NCBI GenBank assembly: GCA_037074705.1
Contig: CM073590.1
Location: forward strand, 10,052,001-10,116,000
Reading direction: 5' to 3'
Origin: Zhengitettix transpicula
Lineage: Eukaryota > Arthropoda > Insecta > Orthoptera > Tetrigidae
Length of the DNA: 64,000 bases
Shown here: positions 46,116 to 57,295 of the stretch, piece by piece
Numbering within the stretch: the first letter of the stretch is position 1
Layout: the number at the start of each line of letters is the position of its first letter
Notes under the pieces: model-generated
The model's database searches: none
Told to the model about the DNA's origin: nothing
What the model saw: only the letters and a program-made list of their open reading frames with translations
Program-made: the position numbers and the translations under genes

Positions 46116-47690
46116 TTGTCAAATATTAAAAATCATTTCAACGACTGTTAAGAGAAGTGGCACGTGCGTCCTCAACCCTTAAAGGAAGGCGGATTTTATT
46201 AATTCCATTAGTCCTCGGTTGAGAAAATACTATACGTCATTAATTATATTACAAATAGTTACTAGAACACTATCTGTGTTGAAGAATACACTAAAAATAC
46301 AGTATAATATTAAAAATTAATTTTCTTAAATACAATTACATGACAATGCAACACAAAAAACGGACTACAGTTACATGCCAATGACTGAACAAAATAATTG
46401 GGGGACTAGAACAAAACAAAAAATATAACAGAAATCAGGGCACACACTAAGAAGCACACACACATACACAAACGACAGACGTGTCACTTCTCGGAGCTGA
46501 TCGATGAGAAATCTGAACTTCCGTGGTAACTCTAGTCCGTATATCATAGAACAAGAAACAAAATAAACAGAAAGTATACAAATTACGTTTTAAAATATTC
46601 TTGTTCATAACATATTCAACACTTTTTCAGAAAGAAGTAATTTCATTTAGTAGTCTACTGAGTCCATAAAATATTTCTACAGAGATTTCCATTAACTCTT
46701 GTAGTTACTGTTGTTGATTACCTGATATGAACTTCCTCGGTTCATCACAGTCCAGGGCAGGTTTTGTCGACGGCTTTCTGCATCTGAGTAAAAGTGTACT
46801 AAGACTTTGAACGATTAGATTGTCAACAATGCTTGAAATATTGGCGCTGCATGCTCATCAGTGTTTGGATACTCATCATGAACACATGCACGATTCAGGA
46901 AGTTTGTAAATCATTGAACAGCATTATGCTATTTCGGCAGGATATACGTTTCATACATTGTAGCCACCGCTGTCAAATGGTTACCGGACGGTGCCACAAG
47001 TCACACATCGCTGAAACTATGACATTGCTTGCACGAAAAATTTTCTAATTGCGTGTCGTTTCTAATTTCCGAAAGCGTTGTTTCGTGGAATGCTGATGTG
47101 ATGTCCGTGCAGGTAAATTATTTACCCTCCTTGCACTTCTTACTGTGGGTTATTATGAATTCCTTGGTTTACGAAAATAATCTGTGACTTGCTACAAAAC
47201 ATTATTTGTACCACTGTCTCTTTAGTACGAGATTTGTGTAAAAGGAACTTTATTTCACGTCACATGAAACCGTTCACCAAAAATAAGAATTTGAAGGCAT
47301 TTGAATGATATTTCGGAACACAATTGTCAAAGATTACTTTTTAGGAGTAGTAAATATTTATTACGTATCGTTTACGTTCTGTCGCATTTCAAAATTATAA
47401 CTCTCATACAATTCTTTATATTATTATCATGCAATTAACTTTTTAACGTAATGAGACGATCATTACACCAAATGTAAACAAAATAATTTTTCGTGACGAA
47501 TATTAATTAGTCACTTAAAAAGACTGAGTTTCCAACTTATTCATATATCTACCAAATTTCATTGAATCTTCAAATTGAGGAAACAGCGTATTCTTTTACT
47601 AGAAAAGTTGAAAACAATTTTTTTTTTAAAAAAAGAGATCATTTATTGAAAATTTGAAGAAGAGATGTTATTCAAACTGTCAAAAAATTA
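46116..47690. other. AT-rich DNA, no gene seen
   Basis: No supported feature; a CA-rich patch lies near 46441-46475. Confidence 0.5.
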
Positions 47691-47860
47691 GGAAGATACA
47701 TGTTTCTGACAATTATATTAATCTGACTTTTTATTAGTAAATGTGAAAAACATCAGCCTGTTAGTAAGAAAACTTTTTATTATAAAATTTAAAACACTAT
47801 AATTTAACAAACACAAAGTTTCATCCATAATGGGGACTTTTCAGATATACATTTAAATTA
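47690..47860 (-). mobile_element. Penelope terminal repeat (P2-related), minus
   Basis: On the minus strand a hammerhead-like core (47818-47844) is followed by a TTTGTGTTTGTTAAAT block and later AAAAAGTCAGATTAATATAA. The sequence at 48600-48760 has the same blocks in the same order, so these are two related copies about 0.9 kb apart. Confidence 0.6.
47818..47844 (-). ncRNA. hammerhead-like ribozyme core (P2-related)
   Basis: On the minus strand CTGAAAA (one change from CUGANGA) precedes GTCC and GGAT around CCATTAT-type loop sequence, then GAAAC. GTCC/GGAT forms a 4-bp stem II with one G-U pair. It is a relic with a mutated conserved G. Confidence 0.5.
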
Positions 47861-48225
47861 AATTCGTTATATAAATAATTTAAGAACAAAAATTTTTAAT
47901 AAAGAAGGGAAAGCATAGAGCAGATGCTGTAAACAGATTTATCTTGGGAATTATACAAATTGTCGTTAAATTTATCGCATTGTTGACGAAAATGGTAATA
48001 TATACGTTATGTACGATACCAGTGTGTCGTTTATTTGAGACTCGATTATTTGTCACTGTGGTTTTCCCTGATTTATCCTGTATTTTGAGTACTCTTTCAA
48101 TTTAATCACCATCAATACGTGGTTTGAAAATACTTTGTAAATATCACCAAACATATATATGTTCAATTATAGTAAAACATGCGGTAATTCACATTTTTCT
48201 GTTAGGATAAAGTTCATTTAAAGAT

Positions 48226-48244
48226 TATATATATATATATATAT
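48226..48244. repeat. AT microsatellite
   Basis: Pure AT dinucleotide run. Confidence 0.9.
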
Positions 48245-48599
48245 TTCAGCCAGAAATTGGTTGTTCATATTCCCTCCTCCTCACGTAGTAAGTTACCTTC
48301 AATCACCCAGTCCGACGGCATGCGGAAACTGCATCGTGGACAGAATGTCGCTAATACATCACACATTCCCGGAACGTTCCAGTATTGTTAGTCTCGACAT
48401 CAACTCATTAGCCTCATGTCACCATATTGAAACAACGGAAAGAAATTCTCCATTGATCACAGAATGACAGTAAAAACTCTATAGGAAGAAAATCGACGTT
48501 GACCCAGTACAATTTAGTACTAAAGATAAATGTTTATATTTTTTATTCAATGGGATTTGCTGGAAAATAGTTGAAACTAAAGAAATAAATTAAAATTAT

Positions 48600-48760
48600 C
48601 GCAATGTTGTAATTATTAACAATTTTAATAATCTGACTTCTTCTTAAATAAATTAGCCAAAAAAATAATATCAAATTTAAAACTTATTTAACAAACACAA
48701 TCCTTGATTCGGACCTCTTTAGATGTACAATTACAATTAAATTCAGTTATAATTTATTAT
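48600..48760 (-). mobile_element. Penelope terminal repeat (P2-related), minus, decayed
   Basis: The minus strand reads CTAAAGAGGTCCGAATCAAG then GAT at about 48697-48722, a decayed CUGANGA plus GTCC/GGAT stem II with the GAAAC box lost. The following TTTGTTAAATAAGTTTTAAA and AGAAGTCAGATTATTAAAAT blocks match 47690-47860. Confidence 0.5.
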
Positions 48761-51609
48761 ATAAAAATTTAGTTATTAACATCGTTGCAATTTTCAAATA
48801 TTAACTTGTATTATATTCTCTAATCATCAATATACATTTTCGTTTTATGTAATGAAGTCTATCGTAACATGAAAACATCGTATAATGTCAATGCTTTGTC
48901 ATGAATTTGATGACAATACTCTCTATAGAAACGCCCAAATTTTAATATGATAAAAAATACATTTTATTCCTTTTCATAATTTTTATTGTAATTTAGTAAT
49001 AATATTTTCCGGTGTGTGGGAGTAGTGGAAGATAAAGTTGAAGAGGAATGAATAAATAATACTATATAGTGACAGAAATTGGAATATGGAAAATGATTAG
49101 AATTTTTGGGTTAACAATAACAAATCAGAACAGAAAACAGAAAATTTTATTCTGTCTTCTGAAACATATAACCACTGGATTAGTCGATTACCTCCAGCTA
49201 ACAAGACTTCTCCATCCAGTATATAAACTTGAGCCAGGCATCGTTTCAAATAATTTATCTGTTTTTGAATTAATAATTTATTTATGAAACCTTCAGTTTA
49301 TACTAATGATAGTATATATTTTTACTTTTTAATAAGAATATTTGATCCTATATTAATCGCGGTTTCTCATTAATTACAATAATCTATAATTTTATATTTT
49401 ATTTTCTAATTGTGACACTGCCAAATATAATTATATCCCGTATAGACCATGCAGCTAGTTTCACAAATGCTATCATTATGCTATATCGACATATTTTAGT
49501 TTTGAATTTTATTAATGTCATTCATTAATTAATTTATACATTTGTAAATTTATTGAATATATATGGCTTAATTATGTAAAAACTTGATTGTGTGTAAGTT
49601 TGTAATTATATATTTTTAAGTCAGGAATATAACATATAATTATTACAACGATGTAACAGTGCCCCTTCCTTTCATATAAAGAAATGAACAATTTTTTAAA
49701 AAAAGTTATTCATTTAACAATCTGTATTCTTAATACAATTTTTAAGTTAGTTTATTCACACATGCTTGGTGTACTAGCATCTATATATTGTTTAATACAG
49801 TTTGTAGCCGGTGATGTAACCGCGATACTTCAAATATAAATTTAAGCTTTCCTTTAGAAGAATAATACAGTTTAATATCTGGAATGATGAAAATTTTTTA
49901 GTAAGACTTCTAACATCCGATTTATTATAAAATATACAATACTTTGGATATAGAACGTTTCAATTGCGTTTTGTGAGTAGAGGAAGGAGCGACGATCATC
50001 AGAATGTTCTTTAAATAATGATTTTTCATATTTACGCGTATTTTTGTTGTTGAATGTTTTCTGTCGATTGTGCATTTGTGCACCTCGAGTGTCATCAAGC
50101 GAATGGGAAGCTTAAACGTTGCAGTGCGTACCTCTGCAACTATTCTTCCCTAACCCAGACCTAAATAATTACAAACAGTAAAATTGTTTCATAATAACAA
50201 AATAAATATAGAGTTTTTACCATTTTATGGATCCCAAATTAGATGTGTGATGACTAAGTATTATTTCGATATATTACTTTGGAACAAAGATGTGAGTCAG
50301 CAAGGATTAATTACTTTCGAGTAGTCAATACACGTGTGTATGTGAGATCAGCCAGATGCAATTTATTGCGGTTTATAAGAGTAAAAATAACTTTACTAGT
50401 TTTAACCCTTATATGTGCCGAGTACCATAATTTGATAGTTTTACATGCTTACACAATTTTTACCTCTGGACAGTTTCTCAAGTAAAAGGAATTTCCTGAA
50501 CGATGATTGTAGAATTCGAGTGAGATCTGCGGCTACTGCTTCTCCTGGGAAAGGTGGCTTACCTGCCATTATTTGCTCTTCCATCACTGCCGACTCACGA
50601 TTAGCTGCGTGATCAGTAAATTGGGCTTGGCGGCTCCGACTGCCATTGTCTGCAGCCAGGTGACGTCTTTGTCCGCTTCCTCAGCGAGGGAAAACACATT
50701 CCAGCTCCTACTCACTTCAAACATACGGCGCCTTCAATTTCATTGAACAAATTCTACAACCTCGTAATGCAGCCTAACGAGTATAACATTGCCTTTCGAA
50801 AGGAACACGAAGCATTCTTGTGTTATTCAAGGGTGTAGCTCCGTTTGGAGATATACTTCACTTATCACAGTTGCCATAGTCTAAGGAAGTTCATAACGTC
50901 TCGTTTGATTGCCGGACTTGCTTGACACATTCTAAATTTCTTGGATATCTAAGTGGTGTGTTAAGAGATTTACCTAAATAATGTCTACATTTATTATGTG
51001 AAGAAAAAAAACAACGTAAAAATTCCTCAAATTGTTTTCTTAAGAAATGGATTGTCATACATTATTTTATATTACACGTTCACGAACGGACTGAGGCGTA
51101 CCTTTGTAATTAATCTCAAGTGAAATAGTCATAACCTTAGTATACTTTTCTATGCCTGAAAAATTAAATATCGAAACCAGTATTTGAGTAAACCAACTAC
51201 GCAGTGTTATTCCTTGGTTGATTAAATTAATTATCGAATTTACAGTAAATATAGAATTCATTCCATTTCTTAACGCAAGATTGGCTTGATGAATGCATGT
51301 ATAAGTATAGCAAGTCATGTCATAAGACGATGCGCAGTGATCCGCTTCCCTGCAATCATAGTGGGGGTAATCCGGAGCTCAGTTTATCACGAGCATTTTT
51401 ACGAAAACTTGTTACTGTAAAACCTATACTGAAAGCATTGATGCATAGAAATATATTGTGTTCAGTTCAGGATATCCTTCCTTCCTCCTTGGTTCTGCAG
51501 TCTGTTGAGAGCATTGGCCTTCCAGGACGACTGTCAGACTGTCATCTTACTTGACAAACTCAAGATTTTTTGGAGTCTAGAGATTCTCCATCAGCCAACA
51601 CCTTTGTTT
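48761..51609. other. no gene seen; GC-richer patch 50510-50720
   Basis: AT-rich apart from a patch at 50510-50720 with no ORF or recognised repeat. Confidence 0.45.
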
Positions 51610-51712
51610 ATGACCATGACGTACACAAACATCCATGCCCTCGCAGAGATTCTAACTCGGGACGTCTGTGATACGATAATTGAACGCTGACCGCTATACC
51701 ACGGCAGGTCAG
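51610..51712 (-). mobile_element. tRNA-derived SINE (second type)
   Basis: On the minus strand CCGTGGTATAGCGGTCAGCG (A box) and GAGTTAGAATCTC (B box, complement within 51646-51660) have tRNA-like spacing. The tail GAGGGCATGGATGTTTGTGT differs from the CCTGATCCT tail of the SINEs at 16-24 kb, so this is a separate family. Confidence 0.65.
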
Positions 51713-51954
51713 CCAATTCAGGATATGTTCTACACAAAAAAAAATCATCTGTTTCAGTTAAGAGAAGCAAGGGCGAGATATAAATACCTTGTTGTTGTCA
51801 GTATATCCCGTTCGTAAGAATATAATTAATGTTTTTAAGAATGGTAGTGGCATAGATCTAGTTTGTCCGCAAGTGAAACTCCCAACTGATGACAAAACTC
51901 CCCTCCACCTTCTCCCTTCTTCTACTACGAACTATCACGACTTGCTATATCTCA

Positions 51955-52165
51955 CGACCTATATGTATGTATGTGTGTGTATATTCCAGCATAACTTTAA
52001 AATCAATGGAACAATTTCAAGTAAATTTGGTATACGTTTCACTTACAATATGGGGAAAACACTATTACCCATAGTTGTAGGGAATGGTAATAGGGTAGAA
52101 TCAATAGTTATACGAACTTCTGAAAATAATAATACCATTCCCGTTGCATTTTCATTCCAATTTCA
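51955..52165 (+). mobile_element. Helitron-like internal fragment
   Basis: The TATGTATGTATGTGTGTGTA run, TTCCAGCATAACTTTAAAAT and AAATTTGGTATACGTTTCAC form the 5' sequence pattern common in insect non-autonomous Helitrons. Neither terminus is clear. The 143-codon frame over this interval (51789-52220) is attributed to the repeat. Confidence 0.4.
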
Positions 52166-52457
52166 ACCCCTATGGGCATTAAAGGTCAGGAGAGGGATGT
52201 CAATAAAATACCTAAAATGATCGAGATTGGTGTAGAATTAGTCGTTCTTTAGGTCTCTGAAACGAACAGCAGCTCACCCGATTGCGGTTATGCTCACCTT
52301 TTGCCACCATCGGTATGAGGGGGCGTGATATGTTAGAAAATGTAAATAAAATAAAAATATTAAACGTTTTAACAGAATAAATAACAAACGTCGTGTATTG
52401 GAGTATTTATTTACATCATTTAAGTTCCCTTCAACTATATTAACAAGGCTCTTCATA

Positions 52458-52560
52458 GAACCTGACGAAAGGAACAAGGATCCCAGAAACGTTGTGTGGT
52501 ATTTATATTACCCTTTTTTTCTGAATTGGCCATCTTTCTTATTCATTATATTAACATGTT
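52458..52560 (+). mobile_element. Penelope terminal repeat (P1), solo
   Basis: It carries CTGACGA (52462-52468) and GAAAC (52486-52490), then GTTGTGTGGTATTTATATTA and CTGAATTGGCCATCTTTCTT. It is the cleanest P1 repeat in the window and has no ORF next to it. Confidence 0.7.
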
Positions 52561-52849
52561 ATTAGCGTCCAAGAAATTATTATAAATTGTTACATGTTCG
52601 TAATGTCAGTAGAATAGGTTTACAAGTATTGGACTATTGTACGTATTGTTTTAGAAACTTTTAAATAATATTTCTTTAGTGTTACACTTCATATAAAAAA
52701 CCTCATTCCAGTAATATTACAACTATTTTAGTGCGTATTTTAATATTGTTAATTTGGTTGTGTTGCTATTTATTTTCAAGTTATTTACGGAGCAATATAC
52801 TTAGCACCTTTCCAAATCCACAGTGATCTTTTAATATTCACGAGGTTAA

Positions 52850-53032
52850 TTACATTGTCAACAAGTATAGTGTATTATTAGGTAACCGCTTTCCAAATAG
52901 TTCGGCAGTAGAAACAGTTCGATGTGTCCTAGCGTTATCGTAGATAAAAAAAATGCTAGTTGAACGAAACCATGAGCGGAAGAATGATCTCATTACGGTA
53001 GTATTCATATATATGCTGCATTGCACGTCCAT
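52850..53032 (-). pseudogene. Tc1/mariner-like transposase scrap
   Basis: The minus strand reads YMNTTVMRSFFRSWFRSTSI followed by FFIYDNARTHRTVSTAELFG. The F-I-x-D-N-A-R-x-H motif is the second catalytic Asp region of Tc1/IS630 transposases, and the upstream Y-x-N...F spacing fits. Only about 50 residues remain, no terminal repeats were identified, and the following frame does not give the expected SPDLNPIE block. A chance match is possible. Confidence 0.4.
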
Positions 53033-53139
53033 ATTTATCCCCTTCTGTGAGGTACCTGGGTCAACTCGCGTTGGTATCGCAAATGTATAAAATCTCTGCC
53101 ATCATACTGGTTAGTGCATTTTTGTATTGGCTCTAATAA

Positions 53140-53460
53140 TGCGGCTAAGCCTCGAGAGTCGCTTCATTCAGGCGATACTCTTCCTGCACCGATGACTAAA
53201 GCCAATTGATCCGGTTTGTACGTGTTCCGCACGTGGCACCTGGGCCGGGGCTTCCTGTTGACCCCTGGCCACGTGCGCCGGAACTCAGGACGTCTGGACC
53301 GCTCTGTCCTTCCGGCACACGTGGGGGAAACACGATATTAGCACAACAAATTCTTCACAGAGTCCCCTTCTTGCCGAAATGGACTAAGAATAGAGAGCTG
53401 TTAACGAACAACGTCCATTTCTCTCCGGGAAAGTCCTTGCAGATGTGACATTAATAATCT
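53140..53460. other. GC-richer patch, no gene recognised
   Basis: Locally high GC with an 80-codon plus frame of proline-rich composition (53206-53448) and no family motif. Confidence 0.35.
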
Positions 53461-53579
53461 TTTCTGGAGGCAACTGTCAATTTGGTTGCTATTACATCGG
53501 AACGACCAAATTACAGCGCCACAATAGCAATATTTGCTAGATATAGGTAAAGTATTTTATAATGTTTATAATCAAATAT

Positions 53580-53705
53580 TAAGTTTACGACGTTTCTTCC
53601 TCTTTTAAAACCTCTGAGGTTGAACATTTAATTTTTTTGTATATAATTCAGGCATAAAATTTAGAGGCAAGGTTCTGTTCCATTGCCTGTTGCAACAGAA
53701 ACATT
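53580..53705. mobile_element. Penelope terminal-repeat fragments
   Basis: On the minus strand 53589-53619 reads CTCAGAGGTTTTAAAAGAGG then AAGAAACGTCG, a decayed hammerhead-like core. On the + strand 53664-53702 contains AGGCAAG...TTGCCTGTTGCAACAG and AAAC, the block shared with 6037-6073 and partly with 45956. Confidence 0.45.
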
Positions 53706-53839
53706 CCTCCATTTTGTTCCATTATTAGACTTATTATTTCTTTTTCACTTTACGGTAATCGGAAAATGTCATAGGAAAATCATAAAAGATTCTCCAGCCA
53801 ATTTTAATCCTGTTTCTTTTTTCATCCCAGTCTATTATT

Positions 53840-53841
<2 letters not shown>

Positions 53842-53878
<37 letters not shown>
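53842..53878. repeat. AT microsatellite
   Basis: Uninterrupted AT run of about 37 bp, the longest in the window. Confidence 0.95.
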
Positions 53879-53881
<3 letters not shown>

Positions 53882-53899
53882 CCATTTACTCATTAGAGG

Positions 53900-55150
53900 T
53901 CCAGAGGATTAAATAAATCAATCTAATATAATGGTGCGGTATTTTCAATTTTGTTACTATCAACAATTTTAATATTTATAATTACTGTCAATTTGAATCA
54001 TAAAATAAATAAACCGGCAAACATGTCAGAAACAACTAAAAAAATATCACAACGATTCGTTCCCTTTCTTTGATCCTCCGCAGGTGCTCAAGTACGAAAT
54101 ATTAAATTAAGTACAGATGAATTCTTCAAGTATGAATATAATTTATTTCCAGTAATTTCAATAAATTCTAAAAAATTTTAAAAGCGAGAGTTTTCACGCA
54201 CCAACAAGCAGAAAAGAAATGAAACTAAACTTTATGTTATTTTTTATTATAATAAATGTTTCTGACATGTTGGGCGGTTTATTTTTCTATTGAACCAATA
54301 ATTATAGTTATTGGATGCGCAACTTCTTCCGGCGCTGTCAGATTAATTCCGGTAAATAGTTTTCCGTCACATATTGTTATAATCTACAATTTTTATTATA
54401 GGAATTCGGTCCCTGTGAGTTTTGATTCTTTAAAACCATTTCTTCCGCTTCCTTCCTTATGTACATCATGTGAGAGTCATATCACTGCTGCGATTGTTAA
54501 TTAAAGATGGATATATAAGTATTCTGGTGCTCTGCGATCTCCGGAATTTGGGTCATGAGGTACCGATAAATTTTAAGGTGAATTGAAGTTATGTAATTGC
54601 TGTCGGGCAGACTATCAACCATCTGCTGAGAATCCATGACGTAAAACTTACTTTAAATAGCTTCATAAATCTCAGTATACCGCTGTGAGGAACGGTCTTC
54701 GTGAGTCATAAATATTATAGTCATACCAGATGATGAAAATACATCAAATCTTTCACGAAAGTATCACCCGAAACCAGCTCAACTCGAATGCAATCCCATT
54801 TCTGGAAGATGAACTTAATCGTTCCTGTAGCCGGAGAATATTCACAAGATCATAGAATAAAAAAAAGATTTTTTATATCGTAATGATATATATTTATATT
54901 AATATAAATATTCCATTTTTTCCGCCAAAGATCTCGCAATATTTTAATTTTACAACCTGATCTCGAATTATTTCACTTTCACACCAAATATAGCCGAATA
55001 TTTCAGTGCTCCCGCTAAATATTACAAAATATTTCAGTTTTACCGCCAATATTATCTGATTATTTTTGTTTTACCACAAAATATTTTGGGATATTTCTAT
55101 TCCATAAATAAATAAGAAGATGATGAAATAAAATTGTGTTTATTAATGAT
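53900..55150. other. AT-rich DNA, no gene seen
   Basis: No supported feature. Around 54910-55090 an AATATTT...TTTTACCGCC-like phrase recurs four to five times with heavy divergence. Confidence 0.45.
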
Positions 55151-55164
55151 AAAATTAAATATAA

Positions 55165-55260
55165 CAACGTTTTGTCCTTTTTTAGGACTATTTAGGTGTA
55201 ATATACATAATAAAGGTTAAAAAATTAGGAAAATAAAGATTTTTAAGAATAATTTTTATT
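55165..55260 (-). mobile_element. Penelope terminal-repeat relic, minus, with stem II retained
   Basis: On the minus strand CTAAATA precedes GTCCT and AGGAC around AAAAA (55169-55195), then AAAACGTTGTTATATTTAAT. The 5-bp stem II is perfect although both flanking conserved boxes carry substitutions relative to CUGANGA and GAAAC. Confidence 0.45.
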
Positions 55261-55429
55261 TTATTTTATTAAATGTTACTTACAATTTTAGATATAAATC
55301 CAGCTCAAAAATGAAAAGCAAGGTTTTGGTGCATTGGCTCTGGAAAATTATTTAAAATACGTTGTAATTAATCTTAAAAAACTGTATACACTAATGTTAT
55401 AAACTATTGATTATATAAACTATACTTTG

Positions 55430-55545
55430 AACCTGAAGAGGACATATTATTAATTTATAATTTTTGTAAAAAAAAAATTAATTTCCTGACTCAAAGCCGT
55501 TTATTTAGCGTATTTATTTCCATTTTTTATGTCTTTCCTCAAATT
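55430..55545 (+). mobile_element. Penelope terminal-repeat fragment (P2)
   Basis: CCTGAAGAGGACA at 55432 is followed by TTTCCTGACTCAAAGCCGTT and TATTTATTTCC. The GAAAC half of the core is gone. Confidence 0.5.
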
Positions 55546-56400
55546 TATTACATCAGCCGTAGAATGTTATTTAAAAAGGAAATTTTAATGGTTAACAAAA
55601 TTATTTAAATTGAAATTTGTCAATAGGAGTGTTCGACAATTTTGTCATAATCAACTAATAAATAAATTCAGCGATTGATGTAAAAAAAATGGAGAAAGAT
55701 TTAAATGCAACATAACTTAAAATAAGTCATATTACTTTAAAATAATTGAAAAAAAAGACGTAAGAAAATCTACATCGGCTTCGTTTCCAACTTTGTTTGA
55801 AATTAAATTATTTCCACAGAATAATAAGTGGTAGGTAAAGTCCATTGATATATTTTTTAATCACCAGAGTTCGCATCTTGAAGTTATTAAATCTAAAGGA
55901 AGGCTTTTTTTTTAAAAAAAAGAAACTCATTCCCAGGGTTTCTTCACACAGACTTAAAACTGCGATAAAATTTTAAAAATCGTCCTGAAAAAATTACCTA
56001 CTACATTATAAAAGCTCTAGAGCTAATGACTGGAATTAAAGAGAAGTTTTCATTTATTCATACGTCAGAATTTGTGTATCGTGTTATATTTCCGAAACGG
56101 ACGACTGAGTCTACATTTTCCGTGGATTCGGCATGAAAAAAAAAATTAATTAGTTATGACCTGTTGAGAGCTGCTGACTTTTAAATTATAACGTTAATCA
56201 TTTTAATGTTGTAATACAAATTTAACTTGTGACTGGTTCAGTGCCTTTTAAATTCACGATTTTACTATTCAATTGAATAATGCGATTGACTCGTACGTCA
56301 ATATTATATTTACTTGTTAACCGACATATAGATAAGCCCGGTGGCTATTCTTATATAATTTACAGTCTCTTCTATTGGAACATTCAATAAATTGGATATT
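55546..56400. other. no gene seen
   Basis: AT-rich sequence without a supported feature. The LINE 3' UTR from 56490 may extend into its right part. Confidence 0.4.
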
Positions 56401-56490
56401 TGAGGTTACTAGGGGGGAGAAGTGGACTAGTGACCGCACTCCCCAAATTGAATTATTCTATACATGAATTCAGTACATTGCACACTATAA

Positions 56491-57115
56491 TTAAGTTTGT
56501 GGCTCTGTTGGATGTTTCATCTTCAATCTGTGATGTACTGCAAGTTCATTCGCTATTTGGCTAATCTCTTCATTAAGATTTTGAAGAGAATTAGTGCCGT
56601 ATCTGTGAACTTGTTCTAGGACTGTAGATATAGCTAGATCGACATGGATTGTTTTATTCCTCTCAAACAATCGTACTGAGAATTTTAGATTGAAGACATA
56701 GCATAATCTTTGAATTATGCAAAGATTGGTGCAGCCCCCATAGTTGAAACCCAAACGTCCATATTGATTTAAGAATGCATTACGAAGGATCACTTTGTCT
56801 TCTGCTTTTAGTTTAGAATGTAACCAATTCATTTGGCGATGAGATTCCATCCGGGCGTCAGATGCGATTTAAAAGTAGACTTAGAATCCAATAGTAGGTC
56901 TCGATATTTAACTTCCTTGGTGATAGGGATGAGTGTATTATTGATTGAGAAATTTGGACAGTCAGTTTCTTGTACTGATTTTATACGCCAAGAGTTGAGC
57001 CACTCTTCAAAGCTGTCTAAGTGGTTTTGTACAATAGTAACCGTTAAACGAAGAGCATTATCCGTAGATAAAATTGGACTATCGTCGGCGTTAGTTACAG
57101 TAATTTTGTTATCCA

Positions 57116-57167
<52 letters not shown>

Positions 57168-57295
57168 TGTCCACTGTAAATATATTGTTAGGAGCAGTCC
57201 CAGGACACTACCCTGTGGTACTCCAGAGGCAATAGGTAGAAATATCATTATTATATTTTGTTTGGAAGAAACGATCACTTAGATAATAATCTGTG
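56491..57295 (-). pseudogene. Jockey-like LINE reverse transcriptase, C-terminal half
   Basis: On the minus strand, 5' to 3': YLSDRFFQTKYNNDIS (other phase, near 57290), ASGVPQGSVLG (RT domain 4), then an uninterrupted T tract, NADDSPILS (RT domain 5 with the Asp-Asp pair), VQNHLDSFEEWLNSWRIK, VKYRDLLLDS, then in another frame MNWLHSKLKAEDKVILRNAF and KTIHVDLAISTVLEQVHRYG, ending LKMKHPTEPQ. This is the conserved order of Jockey-clade ORF2 from the palm to the C-terminus. The copy is 5'-truncated and has frameshifts near 57270 and 56840 plus the homopolymer. Confidence 0.88.
57120..57163. repeat. A44 homopolymer inside a LINE ORF
   Basis: Forty-four consecutive A residues on the + strand. 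On the minus strand it is a T tract that replaces the RT segment between IYLQWTLL and TMDNKITVTNADD. Flanking sequences ACAGTGGACATTAC and ACAATGGATAACAAAATTAC (minus strand) are similar to each other. Confidence 0.95.

Noticed and set aside
51789..52220. 143-codon ORF
   Set aside because: The sequence matches the 5' pattern of insect Helitrons, and the protein has no domain motif.
56833..57282. 149-codon + strand ORF with a long Lys run
   Set aside because: It is the antisense of the LINE reverse transcriptase crossing the A44 tract; the homopolymer cannot create a stop in this frame.
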